40,205 nt of DNA from Bacteroidia bacterium (lineage in GTDB: Bacteria; Bacteroidota; Bacteroidia; NS11-12g; UBA9320). Under the pieces are notes generated by a model. It did not search any database. It saw only the letters and a list, made by a program, of their open reading frames with translations, and was not told the origin of the DNA. This document shows positions 24,214 to 33,220 of the stretch, piece by piece. The stretch spans positions 1 to 40,205 of the forward strand of contig JAGVMN010000061.1 of the NCBI GenBank assembly GCA_020053795.1, written 5' to 3'. Positions within the stretch are counted from its first letter, which is position 1. Each line of letters starts with the position of its first letter. Position numbers and translations under genes: made by a program.

Positions 24214-26499
24214 ATCCTGCAAATTAAAGAAGTAATACGCATTTTAGGGCTGTGTTTCTTTATTTCCATCTCGGCATCCTGCAATCTGACGAAACTGGTT
24301 CCTGACGGTAGAACCCTGCTATGGAAAAACAAAATTCAGGGAACCGAAACCGTTAAGTCGGGCGATCTTCTTTCTCAGGTGAAACACAAGCCAAACAGAA
24401 AAATTCTCGGGGTGGTTAAATTTCACCTTTGGGCCTATCAGATAGGTGCTAAAGCTACCCTAAGAAGAGGACAGGATACGGGCAGAATAAGAAAACTGTT
24501 GATTGAGGAAGTAGGCGAGCCACCAGTTTTGACCGATACGCAGATGATAGAACGATCGGCCCAAAACCTCAGTCAATATTTGTTTAACAGAGGTTTTTTC
24601 GACAATGAAGTAAGTTATAAGACAAAATCAATATTGAAGCGAACAACTGTTACTTATCAGGTGAAGGAAGGAACAGTGTACCGGATTAAAAATATTGTGA
24701 TAAAAACAGCAGACCGGCCCATTCACCAGCTCGTTTCGGCCAATATGGAGAAATCTTATCTCAAAGCAGGCAAACCCGTGGAATATGAGGACATGGGTAA
24801 GGAACGGGACCGGATTACATTGCTGTTACGCAACACAGGTTACTATTTTTTTAATAAGGCCTATATTGAGTTTAAACTCGACAGCAGCGTAAAAATAAAC
24901 GAGGTTACGATTAATATTCTTATCAATGAAAGAGCGGATGGGGTGCTGCACAGGCCACAGACAATCAGCAAAGTTTCTTTGATTATTTACAATGGACTGT
25001 CGGTGCCTGATACACTTGTTTCAAAAGGGATTTCATTTGTCCGCAACGGGTACAAAATAAAAACGCCAATACTGATACGTTCGACAATGCTGGCCGAAAA
25101 GCAACTTTACCGGCAACTGAATGTTGACAATACCTATACAAGGCTTTTGGCTTTGGGATTATTCAAATTCGTCAATATCAATTTCACTTCAGATACTACT
25201 CTGGGAAGTCCCGGATTGAATGCCTATATAACCGTTTCACCGACACTAAAACATGATTTTAGTTGGGAGCCTCAGGTGATTACTTCTGAAAGGAGTTTGG
25301 GTTTGCAAAACAATAGTTTGGGAAGGAACTACGGAATAGCCAACGAGTTTGTTTTGAAAAACAAGAATGTTTTCAGGAACGCCGAAGAATTCAACATTCG
25401 CTGGCGTCAGTCTTTTGAAACACAATTCAGCACGGGGAGTTCTTTGGGTCCACTGAGCAATATTTCTAATAACTTTTCTGCTGAACTTGTCATCCCCAAA
25501 CTGTTGTTTGCCGGAAAGTTTGATAGAAATCCAAGTTTTCAAAACACCAAAACCTCGATGACCTTTTCTTTTCTTCTTGAAAAGAACCCGAATTTTACCC
25601 GTACTGTTTTTCCTTTTTCGTTTGGATATCAGGTAACGAGCGGTTTGTTTTTGTTCAACTTCTCCCCATTGAATATCAGTTTTAATAAAGCTGAAGTAAG
25701 CAGTGATTTTCGGGAGAAACTCAATGTCAAAGACAGCCTGTTCATTGAAAGACTATTCAGCAATTATATTATTACCGGGCCCAAGTTCTTTTTGTATTAC
25801 AGCACTAAATTAATAAACCCAAACAACTATTGGGATATTAGTTCCAATGCACTGGAGATTTCGGGGCTGGCGATGTCGAAAATATTTAAAGAAAAAGAAC
25901 TGTTCGGCGTTCCGTTTTCAGTCTTTATCAGAAGTGATGTGGACATTCGATATCATCAAAATCTGGATGTGAACAACCGTATGGTTTATCGGATTTACTC
26001 AGGAATTGGTTCTCCTATTGGCAAAAATGCTTTTCTCCCTTTTGAAAGGCGTTTCTTTGTTGGCGGCACCAACAGTTTGAGAGCCTGGAGGCCGAGAACC
26101 ATCGGTCCGGGAACATATTCCGATGCATCGAGCGTTCAGATTGACAAGTCTGGCGAAATCCTTTTACAGGGGAACACGGAGTACAGGTTCTCCATACTGC
26201 CGGGTAGATTGGAGGGAGCATTGTTTTTAGATGCCGGAAATATTTGGAACATTAAATCAGACAGCCTTTTCACAAACTCCACATTTGGATTCAAGAAGTT
26301 CTACAGAGAGTTTGCCTTCAATACAGGTTTGGGTCTGAGATATGATTTCAGTTTTTTTCTCATACGTTTCGATTGGGGAATTCCTCTGCACGATCCATCA
26401 TATACAGAAGGTGATAGATGGGTAATCAAGAATATTTCCGATAGAAAATGGGTTTTTAACCAAACAATCTTGAATATTGCAGTCGGATACCCATTTTAG
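24181..26499 (+). CDS. tamL: TamL-type lipoprotein of BamA/TamA family
   Basis: A 772-aa outer-membrane assembly factor. The N-terminus carries a lipoprotein signal (ILGLCFFISISASC; lipid Cys34), which marks the Bacteroidota TamL form that replaces TamA. POTRA-like domains (about 100-320, e.g. VTYQVKEGTVYRIKNIVIKT) precede a 16-strand Omp85 barrel whose hallmark LPFERRFFVGGTNSLRAW lies near residue 620; the chain ends NQTILNIAVGYPF with a terminal Phe. It helps insert barrel proteins with TamB. The first codon is not ATG: TTG 24181 or GTG 24187 are the candidates, and the 5' end overlaps the divergent methyltransferase gene. Confidence 0.88.
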   Translation: MKVFKLSRRNHILQIKEVIRILGLCFFISISASCNLTKLVPDGRTLLWKNKIQGTETVKSGDLLSQVKHKPNRKILGVVKFHLWAYQIGAKATLRRGQDTGRIRKLLIEEVGEPPVLTDTQMIERSAQNLSQYLFNRGFFDNEVSYKTKSILKRTTVTYQVKEGTVYRIKNIVIKTADRPIHQLVSANMEKSYLKAGKPVEYEDMGKERDRITLLLRNTGYYFFNKAYIEFKLDSSVKINEVTINILINERADGVLHRPQTISKVSLIIYNGLSVPDTLVSKGISFVRNGYKIKTPILIRSTMLAEKQLYRQLNVDNTYTRLLALGLFKFVNINFTSDTTLGSPGLNAYITVSPTLKHDFSWEPQVITSERSLGLQNNSLGRNYGIANEFVLKNKNVFRNAEEFNIRWRQSFETQFSTGSSLGPLSNISNNFSAELVIPKLLFAGKFDRNPSFQNTKTSMTFSFLLEKNPNFTRTVFPFSFGYQVTSGLFLFNFSPLNISFNKAEVSSDFREKLNVKDSLFIERLFSNYIITGPKFFLYYSTKLINPNNYWDISSNALEISGLAMSKIFKEKELFGVPFSVFIRSDVDIRYHQNLDVNNRMVYRIYSGIGSPIGKNAFLPFERRFFVGGTNSLRAWRPRTIGPGTYSDASSVQIDKSGEILLQGNTEYRFSILPGRLEGALFLDAGNIWNIKSDSLFTNSTFGFKKFYREFAFNTGLGLRYDFSFFLIRFDWGIPLHDPSYTEGDRWVIKNISDRKWVFNQTILNIAVGYPF

Positions 26500-26501
26500 A
26501 C

Positions 26502-27314
26502 ATGTTAAAAAGAATTCAAATACCCATTTTATTGTTTTTGGCAGCACTGCCTTTTATTTTCGAATCATGCAAAGATGAAAACGGAAATAAAAAAACCATT
26601 AACCTTTTCAGTGTGGAGGATGACAAAAACTTCGGGGCAGAAGTGGCGGCAGAAATTGATGCCGATCCAGTTACATACCCCGTGTTGGACAGTGCTTCAT
26701 TTCCCTTGGCTTATGGCCATTTAAACAGGATCAAAGAAACGATTATGAACTCAGGTAAGGTGAAATACAGAGATCGGTTTGCCTGGCGTTTCAGGATAAT
26801 TCGCGATGACAGCGTATTGAATGCATTTAGTACACCGGGTGGTTATATCTATGTTTATACAGGCATTATCAAATTTCTTGATTCGGAAGATCAGTTTGCC
26901 GGAGTATTGGGTCATGAGATAGCACATGCAGATGAAAGACATTCAACTGAAGCACTTACCAAGCAATACGGAACCGATGTATTGTTTGCCATACTTCTTG
27001 GCCAAAATCAGGGAACCCTGACTCAAATTGCAAAAGGCATGATCGGGCTATCATATAGCAGGGCGAATGAATCTCAGGCTGATGAACGCTCGGTTGATTA
27101 TCTTTACCCGACCGAATACGATGCCAGAGGATCAGCACGCTTTTTCGAAAAAATCTTGGCAAACGGTGGAAGCAGCGGCCCTGAATTTTTGAGTACACAC
27201 CCCAGCCCGGACAACAGAGTAGCCGACATAACAAAGCATTGGCAGGATAAGGGTGCCAAGGTAGGTGGAACCTTCGAGGCCCGCTATCGTGAGTTTAAAC
27301 AATCATTACCATAG
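26502..27314 (+). CDS. M48 metalloprotease, lipoprotein
   Basis: A 270-aa peptidase M48 (HtpX/Ste24/LoiP-like catalytic domain) with a lipoprotein signal (MLKRIQIPILLFLAALPFIFESC, lipid Cys23). The zinc site is HEIAH (H138, E139, H142) and the third ligand is E190 in SRANESQADERS. NAFSTPGGYIYVYTGIIKF is also typical. The enzyme probably cleaves misfolded or surplus outer-membrane proteins in the periplasm, similar to LoiP/BepA. The gene begins 2 nt after the tamL stop, so an operon for barrel assembly plus quality control is likely. It is followed by a terminator at 27339. Confidence 0.92.
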   Translation: MLKRIQIPILLFLAALPFIFESCKDENGNKKTINLFSVEDDKNFGAEVAAEIDADPVTYPVLDSASFPLAYGHLNRIKETIMNSGKVKYRDRFAWRFRIIRDDSVLNAFSTPGGYIYVYTGIIKFLDSEDQFAGVLGHEIAHADERHSTEALTKQYGTDVLFAILLGQNQGTLTQIAKGMIGLSYSRANESQADERSVDYLYPTEYDARGSARFFEKILANGGSSGPEFLSTHPSPDNRVADITKHWQDKGAKVGGTFEARYREFKQSLP

Positions 27315-27338
27315 AAGAAATAAAACAGGAAAAGAACG

Positions 27339-27368
27339 AAAGCCTCTGCAACCTGTAGGGGCTTTTTT
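27339..27368 (+). terminator. Terminator after M48 protease gene
   Basis: Arms AAAGCCTCT (27339-27347) and AGGGGCTTT (27357-27365) pair with one G-U base pair around a 9-nt loop and lead into T residues up to 27368. It lies 25 nt after the stop codon and 16 nt before the lysA ATG, so lysA needs its own promoter or read-through. Confidence 0.75.
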
Positions 27369-27384
27369 AATTTAAACAGACAGT

Positions 27385-28617
27385 ATGGAACTAAAAAACA
27401 ATGTGTACAAAATTGACGGGCTAAATGTCCTTGATTTGTGTAATGAGTTCGGAACACCCTTGTATGTATATGAGGGTAAAACTATTGAACGCCAGTATAA
27501 CAAGCTCGCTGAGGCTTTTAAAGATGTGAATGTCAAAATTAAATATGCATGCAAGGCATTGACAAATATTTCTATAATGAAATACCTTCACAATCTCGGT
27601 TCGGGGCTGGATACTGTTTCGATTCAAGAAGCCCGCTTAGGAATTTTAGCCGGCTTCAAACCCGATGAAATTCTCTACACCCCCAACTGTGTCTCTTTCG
27701 AAGAGATTCAAATGGCGGTTGACCTTGGACTAAGCATCAATCTCGATAACATTTCGATTCTGGAACAATTTGGTCATACCTATGGGAATACAGTACCCTG
27801 TTGCATCAGACTGAATCCACACATAATGGCCGGGGGTAATCAAAACATTTCGGTCGGACATATAGATTCGAAGTTCGGGATTTCCATCTATCAAATTCCT
27901 TTGGTTAAAAGGGTGGTTGATGCCTGTAATATCAACGTAACCGGACTTCACATGCATACCGGGTCTGACATTTTAGATGCCGATGTATTTCTCCGTGGGG
28001 CAGAACTTTTATATAATGCAGCGGCAAACTTCCCCAACCTTCGGTTTATGGACTTTGGATCGGGATTTAAGGTAGCATATCGCGAAGGAGATGTAACGGC
28101 TGATATTGCCGGCATAGGAAAAAAGATCAGCAAGAGCTTCAAAGCTTTTTGTCGAGATTATGGCCGTAATCTAGAGTTATGGTTCGAGCCCGGTAAGTTT
28201 ATAGTCAGCGAGTCGGGCTATTTGTTTGTCAAAACCAATGTCATCAAACAAACAACCTCCACTGTTTTTGCCGGCGTTGACTCCGGACAAAATCACCTGA
28301 TCCGCCCCATGTTTTACGATGCCTACCATCACATTGTGAATGTTTCGCACCCCAAGGGTACCAAGAGAATCTATTCGGTAGTGGGGTATATTTGCGAAAC
28401 AGATACGCTGGGTTATGACCGTCAGATGTCGGAAGTAAAAGAAGGCGATATATTAGCAATTCACAACGCAGGGGCTTATGGCTTTTCCATGAGTTCTAAT
28501 TACAATTCGAGGTATCGCCCGGCCGAAGTATTGATTCTAAACGGGAAAGCACACCTCATTCGTAAACGTGAAAGCTTTGAAGACCTCACAAGGAATCAGA
28601 TTTTGATAGAAATTTAG
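27385..28617 (+). CDS. lysA: Diaminopimelate decarboxylase
   Basis: A 410-aa PLP enzyme of fold type III that converts meso-diaminopimelate to L-lysine, the last step of the DAP pathway, while also drawing on the pool used for peptidoglycan. K57 in KYACKALTN is the Schiff-base lysine. Other family positions are HMHTGSDILD, DFGSGFKV, WFEPGKF and GYICETDTLG with its catalytic-site Cys; the late AYGFSMSSNYNSRYRP is also typical. It sits just after a terminator and may be monocistronic; the next gene is convergent, 5 nt downstream. Confidence 0.96.
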   Translation: MELKNNVYKIDGLNVLDLCNEFGTPLYVYEGKTIERQYNKLAEAFKDVNVKIKYACKALTNISIMKYLHNLGSGLDTVSIQEARLGILAGFKPDEILYTPNCVSFEEIQMAVDLGLSINLDNISILEQFGHTYGNTVPCCIRLNPHIMAGGNQNISVGHIDSKFGISIYQIPLVKRVVDACNINVTGLHMHTGSDILDADVFLRGAELLYNAAANFPNLRFMDFGSGFKVAYREGDVTADIAGIGKKISKSFKAFCRDYGRNLELWFEPGKFIVSESGYLFVKTNVIKQTTSTVFAGVDSGQNHLIRPMFYDAYHHIVNVSHPKGTKRIYSVVGYICETDTLGYDRQMSEVKEGDILAIHNAGAYGFSMSSNYNSRYRPAEVLILNGKAHLIRKRESFEDLTRNQILIEI

Positions 28618-28622
28618 TTCGA

Positions 28623-30212
28623 TTATCTGCTGCCTGGGAAAGGTGCCGGAGGGTTGGAAGTTCCATTCTCGTTCATACCGGCCTTTCTAATGTCAATACG
28701 GCGTCCATTATAATCTTTTCCAGGTTCCGCCTGATTGTTATAGTCGATTATAAACCGGTCGCGTGAAACACCATATTCCTTATTGAGGAATTCGATAATG
28801 GTATTGGATCTTTTCCATGAAAGTTGTTCGCCGGCTTTACTTTTCATCGAATACCCTTCGGTAACAATTTTAAGGTCAGGACATTCTTTCATTTTTTCAG
28901 CAATGGTATATAAGGTGCCGTAAAACTCAGGTTTTATTCTCGTACTGCCTTCGTCAAATATTACAGATGGGAGTACTACATCTTCGCAATTGCAACAAGA
29001 CCCTCCGGAACCACCTGAGCGAACGGCTCTTCCTGTAGGTGTTACAGCAAGACCTGCTTCTGTGGTTGGATCTTCATCTCGATAATCTGGAATAGCATCC
29101 TTGTCTATGTCAATCATAATTCCATTAACGTCAATAGGAGCTCCTTTCTCAGAAAAAGGTTCTTTGTCGTTTACATCAATAATTCCATCCTGATCAGAGT
29201 CAACCGAAACTCCACTTCCGTAAACAATTACGTTGTTCTGTGATTCGGGTTCCTTGTCGAAATAATCGGCCACACCATCCCCATCACTATCAACTGCCAA
29301 TTGGTCAATTTTTTCCTGCGAAATAGATATGGAATCCATGGCTTCATAAATACTTTCAATGGGGTTAAGCCAATCATAGTGATCATCACGTCCTTTGGTG
29401 CCCAATTTAAAGGAGGCCTGAAAGCCAAGTATGGTGTAAAAATCCGTAAAACGGTTTCTCCATTCGGGGTAACTGAAGGCATCAATATTGTCGGATCTGG
29501 TATAGTTCTCCCGAAACTCAAAGCCTAGGTCAAGCCATTTGCCAAAATTCCTTTTAATTCCAATTCCAAAAGGGATGGCAAAATTTCTTCCTTCATATTT
29601 CAAAACAGGATCATTTTCCTTAGCATAATTCACAGCATAAGAAGGAGCCATACCTTTAGGCCAGTTCCCTTCCACATCCGACCATATTCCACCAAAACCA
29701 AAAAAGACAAACATTTGGAATTTCCGCAATGGTCTTAGAAATGAAATATTTCCCAACGTATAAACCATGCAGATGTTTACTTCTTTGAAATGATTGACAA
29801 AGATATAATCATCCTCACTCGGTGCCTGATTTCCCGGATCGTTAACGTTCACGGGTTTATCCTTTTGGTTGTATTGAGTGCGGCCATTTCGGCTGATATT
29901 CTGATTGGCCCTTCCGCCTGTTAAGGTTCCGAAATTTGCGTTAAGTTTCAACGCAAAAGATTGTGAAACAGAGTATTTAAGGTGACCTCCGTAAGCAATT
30001 CCCAGTAATCTTTTTTTGTTATTCTTTTTCCAATCCTCGCCCCAAACCAGAGACTTTGTATCATCGGCATCTCCTTGAAATGCAGTGGGGGAAATCTGAA
30101 TTCCCAAGGACCATTTTTTTGCAGGGCGATACTTGTCAAAGTAATTACCTATCTGGGATGATGCTATTTGCGACGTTAGTATAACTATTGTCAGAATGAA
30201 AACTCTACGCAT
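28623..30212 (-). CDS. OmpA-family protein with TSP3 repeats
   Basis: A 529-aa outer-membrane protein: signal peptide (MRRVFILTIVILTSQIASSQ), an N-terminal beta-barrel region up to about residue 280 (WSLGIQISPTAFQGD...FELGFEFREN-type strands), calcium-binding thrombospondin-3-like repeats at about 300-380 (DSDGDGVADYFD, DSDQDGIIDVND, DIDKDAIPDYRD), a Gly/Ser/Cys linker GGSCCNC, and a C-terminal OmpA-like domain (LPSVIFDEGSTRIKPEFYGTL). The OmpA motif is altered: TEGYSMKSKAGEQLSWKRSN keeps the Arg of LS..R but lacks the usual Asp, so peptidoglycan binding may be weak. Its own -7 box is at 30248-30255. Confidence 0.88.
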   Translation of the reverse strand: MRRVFILTIVILTSQIASSQIGNYFDKYRPAKKWSLGIQISPTAFQGDADDTKSLVWGEDWKKNNKKRLLGIAYGGHLKYSVSQSFALKLNANFGTLTGGRANQNISRNGRTQYNQKDKPVNVNDPGNQAPSEDDYIFVNHFKEVNICMVYTLGNISFLRPLRKFQMFVFFGFGGIWSDVEGNWPKGMAPSYAVNYAKENDPVLKYEGRNFAIPFGIGIKRNFGKWLDLGFEFRENYTRSDNIDAFSYPEWRNRFTDFYTILGFQASFKLGTKGRDDHYDWLNPIESIYEAMDSISISQEKIDQLAVDSDGDGVADYFDKEPESQNNVIVYGSGVSVDSDQDGIIDVNDKEPFSEKGAPIDVNGIMIDIDKDAIPDYRDEDPTTEAGLAVTPTGRAVRSGGSGGSCCNCEDVVLPSVIFDEGSTRIKPEFYGTLYTIAEKMKECPDLKIVTEGYSMKSKAGEQLSWKRSNTIIEFLNKEYGVSRDRFIIDYNNQAEPGKDYNGRRIDIRKAGMNENGTSNPPAPFPGSR

Positions 30213-30247
30213 GATTTCAGGGTGCCTTATCTTAATTTTTGAAAAAA

Positions 30248-30255
30248 CAAAAATA
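30248..30255 (-). promoter_or_regulatory. Candidate -7 box TATTTTTG
   Basis: On the minus strand this is an exact TAnnTTTG match, about 36 nt before the ATG of the OmpA/TSP3 gene and just after the bshC stop, which suggests an independent promoter at the end of the bshC cluster. Confidence 0.45.
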
Positions 30256-30260
30256 ACACC

Positions 30261-31859
30261 TTAATAATAATAGAAAATTGTAAAATTGTGGAAATCATAC
30301 CAGTAGGGTAAATTATGCTCATTTGAAAGGACACTTGAATGTTTTGAAAATTCCAAAAATGAGTTTATCCGTTCTTGTTTTGGGTTATAATATCTTTCCC
30401 TTGTTTTGAGTGTTCTATTTATTGACGGAGATGCTAACAGTACCTGATTTTTTGCCTCATCAAAAGCACTTTTCAAGTCCTTGAATTTGTGTTCGGCTTG
30501 CTTAAAATTATCAAGCAATTGATGTGAAAAAAAGTCCTTTGATCTGACGTGTTTTTCAAGCTCTACAAGATCACCTTCCATCCTGTTGATAAGTAGATAG
30601 GGGGCGGCAGCATTATCGAGCATTCGGGTATGAAGCATGTCCTTTAGTTCCTTTTCGGGCAGCAACATCAGCTCTTCGCTGATGCCTTCACCAGTGAGCT
30701 GATCCTTTATTTTGGAAGGAACAAGCAAGGCCGAGGATCGCAGCCAGACAACAGGATATTGGATACCATTGGCAACAAATAAATCTTTTAGCTGAAACCA
30801 ATAGATCATTTCGCTCGCTCCGGTGATATAGGCAATATTTGGCAAAACCGTTTCCTGATATAAAGGACGCAGCAGCACATTCGGGCTGAAAAGTCCGGGC
30901 TCTTTCTCTATGAGTTCAACAAGTTCTTTTTTGGTCCAGGAGAATGCTTTGTCAGCAGTTGCAAAACCACTCTCTTTCTTTTCAATCCTTACTCTTGAGT
31001 CATCTGGTAATAAAAACAAATTCGTCTCACGGGCATTTGCCTGTCGTTTAAATCCCGCTTTTTCGAGATCGTTTGTAGTATTCTCAATGATTGCAGTGTG
31101 ATCTGAATTGACTTCGTTCAGCATTACCGGAACAAAGGTCTCTTTGAGTGAGGCATCATCCGGATCAAGAACAACTATGCCCAAATGACCAAACAACTGA
31201 TGAATGATTTTGCGGGTAGCCTGAGCAAACAAGAGGCCTTCGGAATAGGCTTGTCTCATCAGATCAAGTATGGCTGCGGTTTCCGGATCGTTTTGAAATT
31301 TCGGTTTTATTTGATCTGCAAGGGAAACCAGTGCCTCCGTTGTCAACCTGCCCACCGGACCTGTTGAGGCCATGTTCCAGGTGAATTTTTCCCCAAAGAG
31401 TTCCAGGTAGTTTATTTCCTCAAAATCATGATCCTCCGTTGCCATCCAAAATACCGGAACAAACTTTTTTCCGGGAAAACGTTCATTGCACTCTTTGGCT
31501 AAAGACACAGCAGACAAAAGCTTATGAGCCACAAACTGGGGACCCAAAAAGATGTGAATCTGTTGTCCGGCGGTGATGGTGTAAGTATTCTCATTCTTTA
31601 AGCTCAGAATATTTTTATAAACGGGATTGTCCGGTGAAAATTCAATTTGAGAATCTTTGTATTGTCGCTCAAGCACCTGCCGCAAAACGATTCGATTGCC
31701 TTTGCCAAACCTTCTGTTTTCAATGGCTTTTTGGATTCCTTCGAAGTTTGGGGCATAAGCCTGAAACCTCATCAGATCAGGATTTTCGCTGAGGTATTGC
31801 TCTACTAAAGGATGGGTTAATCCTGACCTTTGAAAGGGTATTTGTACGGCAGTGACCAT
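30261..31859 (-). CDS. bshC: Bacillithiol biosynthesis cysteine-adding enzyme BshC
   Basis: A 532-aa putative cysteine ligase that completes bacillithiol by adding L-cysteine to glucosaminyl malate. Signatures include TITAGQQIHIFLGPQF (residues ~94-109), the VPVFWMATEDHDFEEINY core (134-151), the DPDD motif in the next domain and KERINSF-type C-terminal coiled-coil sequence (KQERINSFLEF). Bacillithiol is the thiol buffer in Firmicutes and many Bacteroidota, so the organism probably uses it instead of glutathione. The ATG follows the rimO stop codon with no gap (TAA-ATG), which suggests translational coupling. Confidence 0.93.
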   Translation of the reverse strand: MVTAVQIPFQRSGLTHPLVEQYLSENPDLMRFQAYAPNFEGIQKAIENRRFGKGNRIVLRQVLERQYKDSQIEFSPDNPVYKNILSLKNENTYTITAGQQIHIFLGPQFVAHKLLSAVSLAKECNERFPGKKFVPVFWMATEDHDFEEINYLELFGEKFTWNMASTGPVGRLTTEALVSLADQIKPKFQNDPETAAILDLMRQAYSEGLLFAQATRKIIHQLFGHLGIVVLDPDDASLKETFVPVMLNEVNSDHTAIIENTTNDLEKAGFKRQANARETNLFLLPDDSRVRIEKKESGFATADKAFSWTKKELVELIEKEPGLFSPNVLLRPLYQETVLPNIAYITGASEMIYWFQLKDLFVANGIQYPVVWLRSSALLVPSKIKDQLTGEGISEELMLLPEKELKDMLHTRMLDNAAAPYLLINRMEGDLVELEKHVRSKDFFSHQLLDNFKQAEHKFKDLKSAFDEAKNQVLLASPSINRTLKTRERYYNPKQERINSFLEFSKHSSVLSNEHNLPYWYDFHNFTIFYYY

Positions 31860-33179
31860 TTATTGTTCGGCAGCCAGTTTCCCATACAAATCAAAATCTC
31901 CCGAAGAGGTGATTTCTATATTGGCAAAATCACCCAATCGCACAAAGTTGCTGACCGTTTCTACCAAAACCTCGTTGTCAACTTCCGGAGAATCATATTC
32001 GGTTCGGCCAACAAAATAACCGGATTCCTTCCTGTCAAAAAGCACTTTCAGGGTTTGACCGACATAAGCTTCATTGAGTTCGGAGGCCACTTGTTGCTGG
32101 ATTTCCATCAGTTCGGCTGCCCTGCGTTCCTTTTCTACATGGGGCACATCATCAGCCAGTTTGTGAGCATGGGTGTTTTCTTCGTGAGAGTATGTGAAGA
32201 CCCCGAGGCGGTCAAATTTCGCTTCTTCTACAAAACGACAGAGCTTTTCAAACTCTTGCGTCGTTTCTCCGGGATGGCCCACCAGCATAGTGGTTCGCAA
32301 AGCTATTCCGGGAACCTGTGTGCGGATATCTTCTATCAACTTTCTGCTCCTGCTTTCCGAGATTCCCCGACGCATGGTTTTCAGCATGTGGTCGGTGATG
32401 TGTTGCAAGGGAATATCGAGGTAATTACAAATATTCTCTCTTTCACCCATTACCTTCAAAACGTCCATAGGAAATTGAGAAGGAAAGGCATAATGAAGTC
32501 TGATCCAGCCAACGCCTTCAACATCGCTTAAGGCTTTCAAAAGATCGGCGAGTTTGCGGTTTCCATAGATATCAAGGCCGTAGTAGGTCGAATCCTGAGC
32601 AATGAGTATAAGCTCTTTGGTACCGTTCTTCACCAGGTTTTTGGCCTCCAAAACCAATTGTTCGATTGTTTTGGAAACGTGTTTTCCTCTCATCAGAGGT
32701 ATGGCACAAAAGGAACAGGGGCGGTTGCAGCCTTCCGAAATTTTCAGATAGGAATAATGTTGCGGTGTGGTGGTGATTCTTTCTCCGAGCAGGTCGTGTT
32801 TGTAATCAGCCCCCAGTGTTTGAAGGATTCTCGGCAATTCGAGCGTTCCAAAATAAGCATCCACCTGTGGAATCTCCTTTTCCAGTTCGTCTTTGTAGCG
32901 ATGAGAGAGACAGCCCGTCACATATAACTTCTCGATTCTGCCTGCCTCCTTTTCTTCTACATATTGCAGAATGGTGTCAATTGACTCTTGCTTGGCATTT
33001 TCTATAAACCCGCAAGTATTTATAACAACAATCTCCGAATTGTTTTTCTCCGATTGATGGCTGACATCAAAGTCATTGGCCTTCAGTTGGCTCATCAGCA
33101 CCTCCGAATCCACCAGATTCTTGGAGCATCCTAAAGTGACTATATTGATTTTCTTTGGGTGAAGCGAGCGAACTCTCAT
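31860..33179 (-). CDS. rimO: Ribosomal protein S12 methylthiotransferase
   Basis: A 439-aa radical SAM enzyme that adds a methylthio group to Asp of ribosomal protein S12. The N-terminal MTTase domain holds the auxiliary [4Fe-4S] cluster cysteines C18, C56 and C90. The radical-SAM triad is C151, C155, C158 in ISEGCNRPCSFCAIPLMRG. A C-terminal TRAM domain follows (around NEAYVGQTLKVLFDRKESGYFVGRTEYDSPEVDNEVLVE). The start is ATG 33179. It is in the ftsY to bshC cluster, with bshC abutting its stop. Confidence 0.96.
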   Translation of the reverse strand: MRVRSLHPKKINIVTLGCSKNLVDSEVLMSQLKANDFDVSHQSEKNNSEIVVINTCGFIENAKQESIDTILQYVEEKEAGRIEKLYVTGCLSHRYKDELEKEIPQVDAYFGTLELPRILQTLGADYKHDLLGERITTTPQHYSYLKISEGCNRPCSFCAIPLMRGKHVSKTIEQLVLEAKNLVKNGTKELILIAQDSTYYGLDIYGNRKLADLLKALSDVEGVGWIRLHYAFPSQFPMDVLKVMGERENICNYLDIPLQHITDHMLKTMRRGISESRSRKLIEDIRTQVPGIALRTTMLVGHPGETTQEFEKLCRFVEEAKFDRLGVFTYSHEENTHAHKLADDVPHVEKERRAAELMEIQQQVASELNEAYVGQTLKVLFDRKESGYFVGRTEYDSPEVDNEVLVETVSNFVRLGDFANIEITSSGDFDLYGKLAAEQ

Positions 33180-33220
33180 GGACTAAATATGGTTCTTTAA
33201 CACTGTATGGGCGAAACTGT

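Noticed and set aside
31830-32531. 233-codon plus-strand open frame
   Set aside because: Antisense to rimO; shadow of a real gene.
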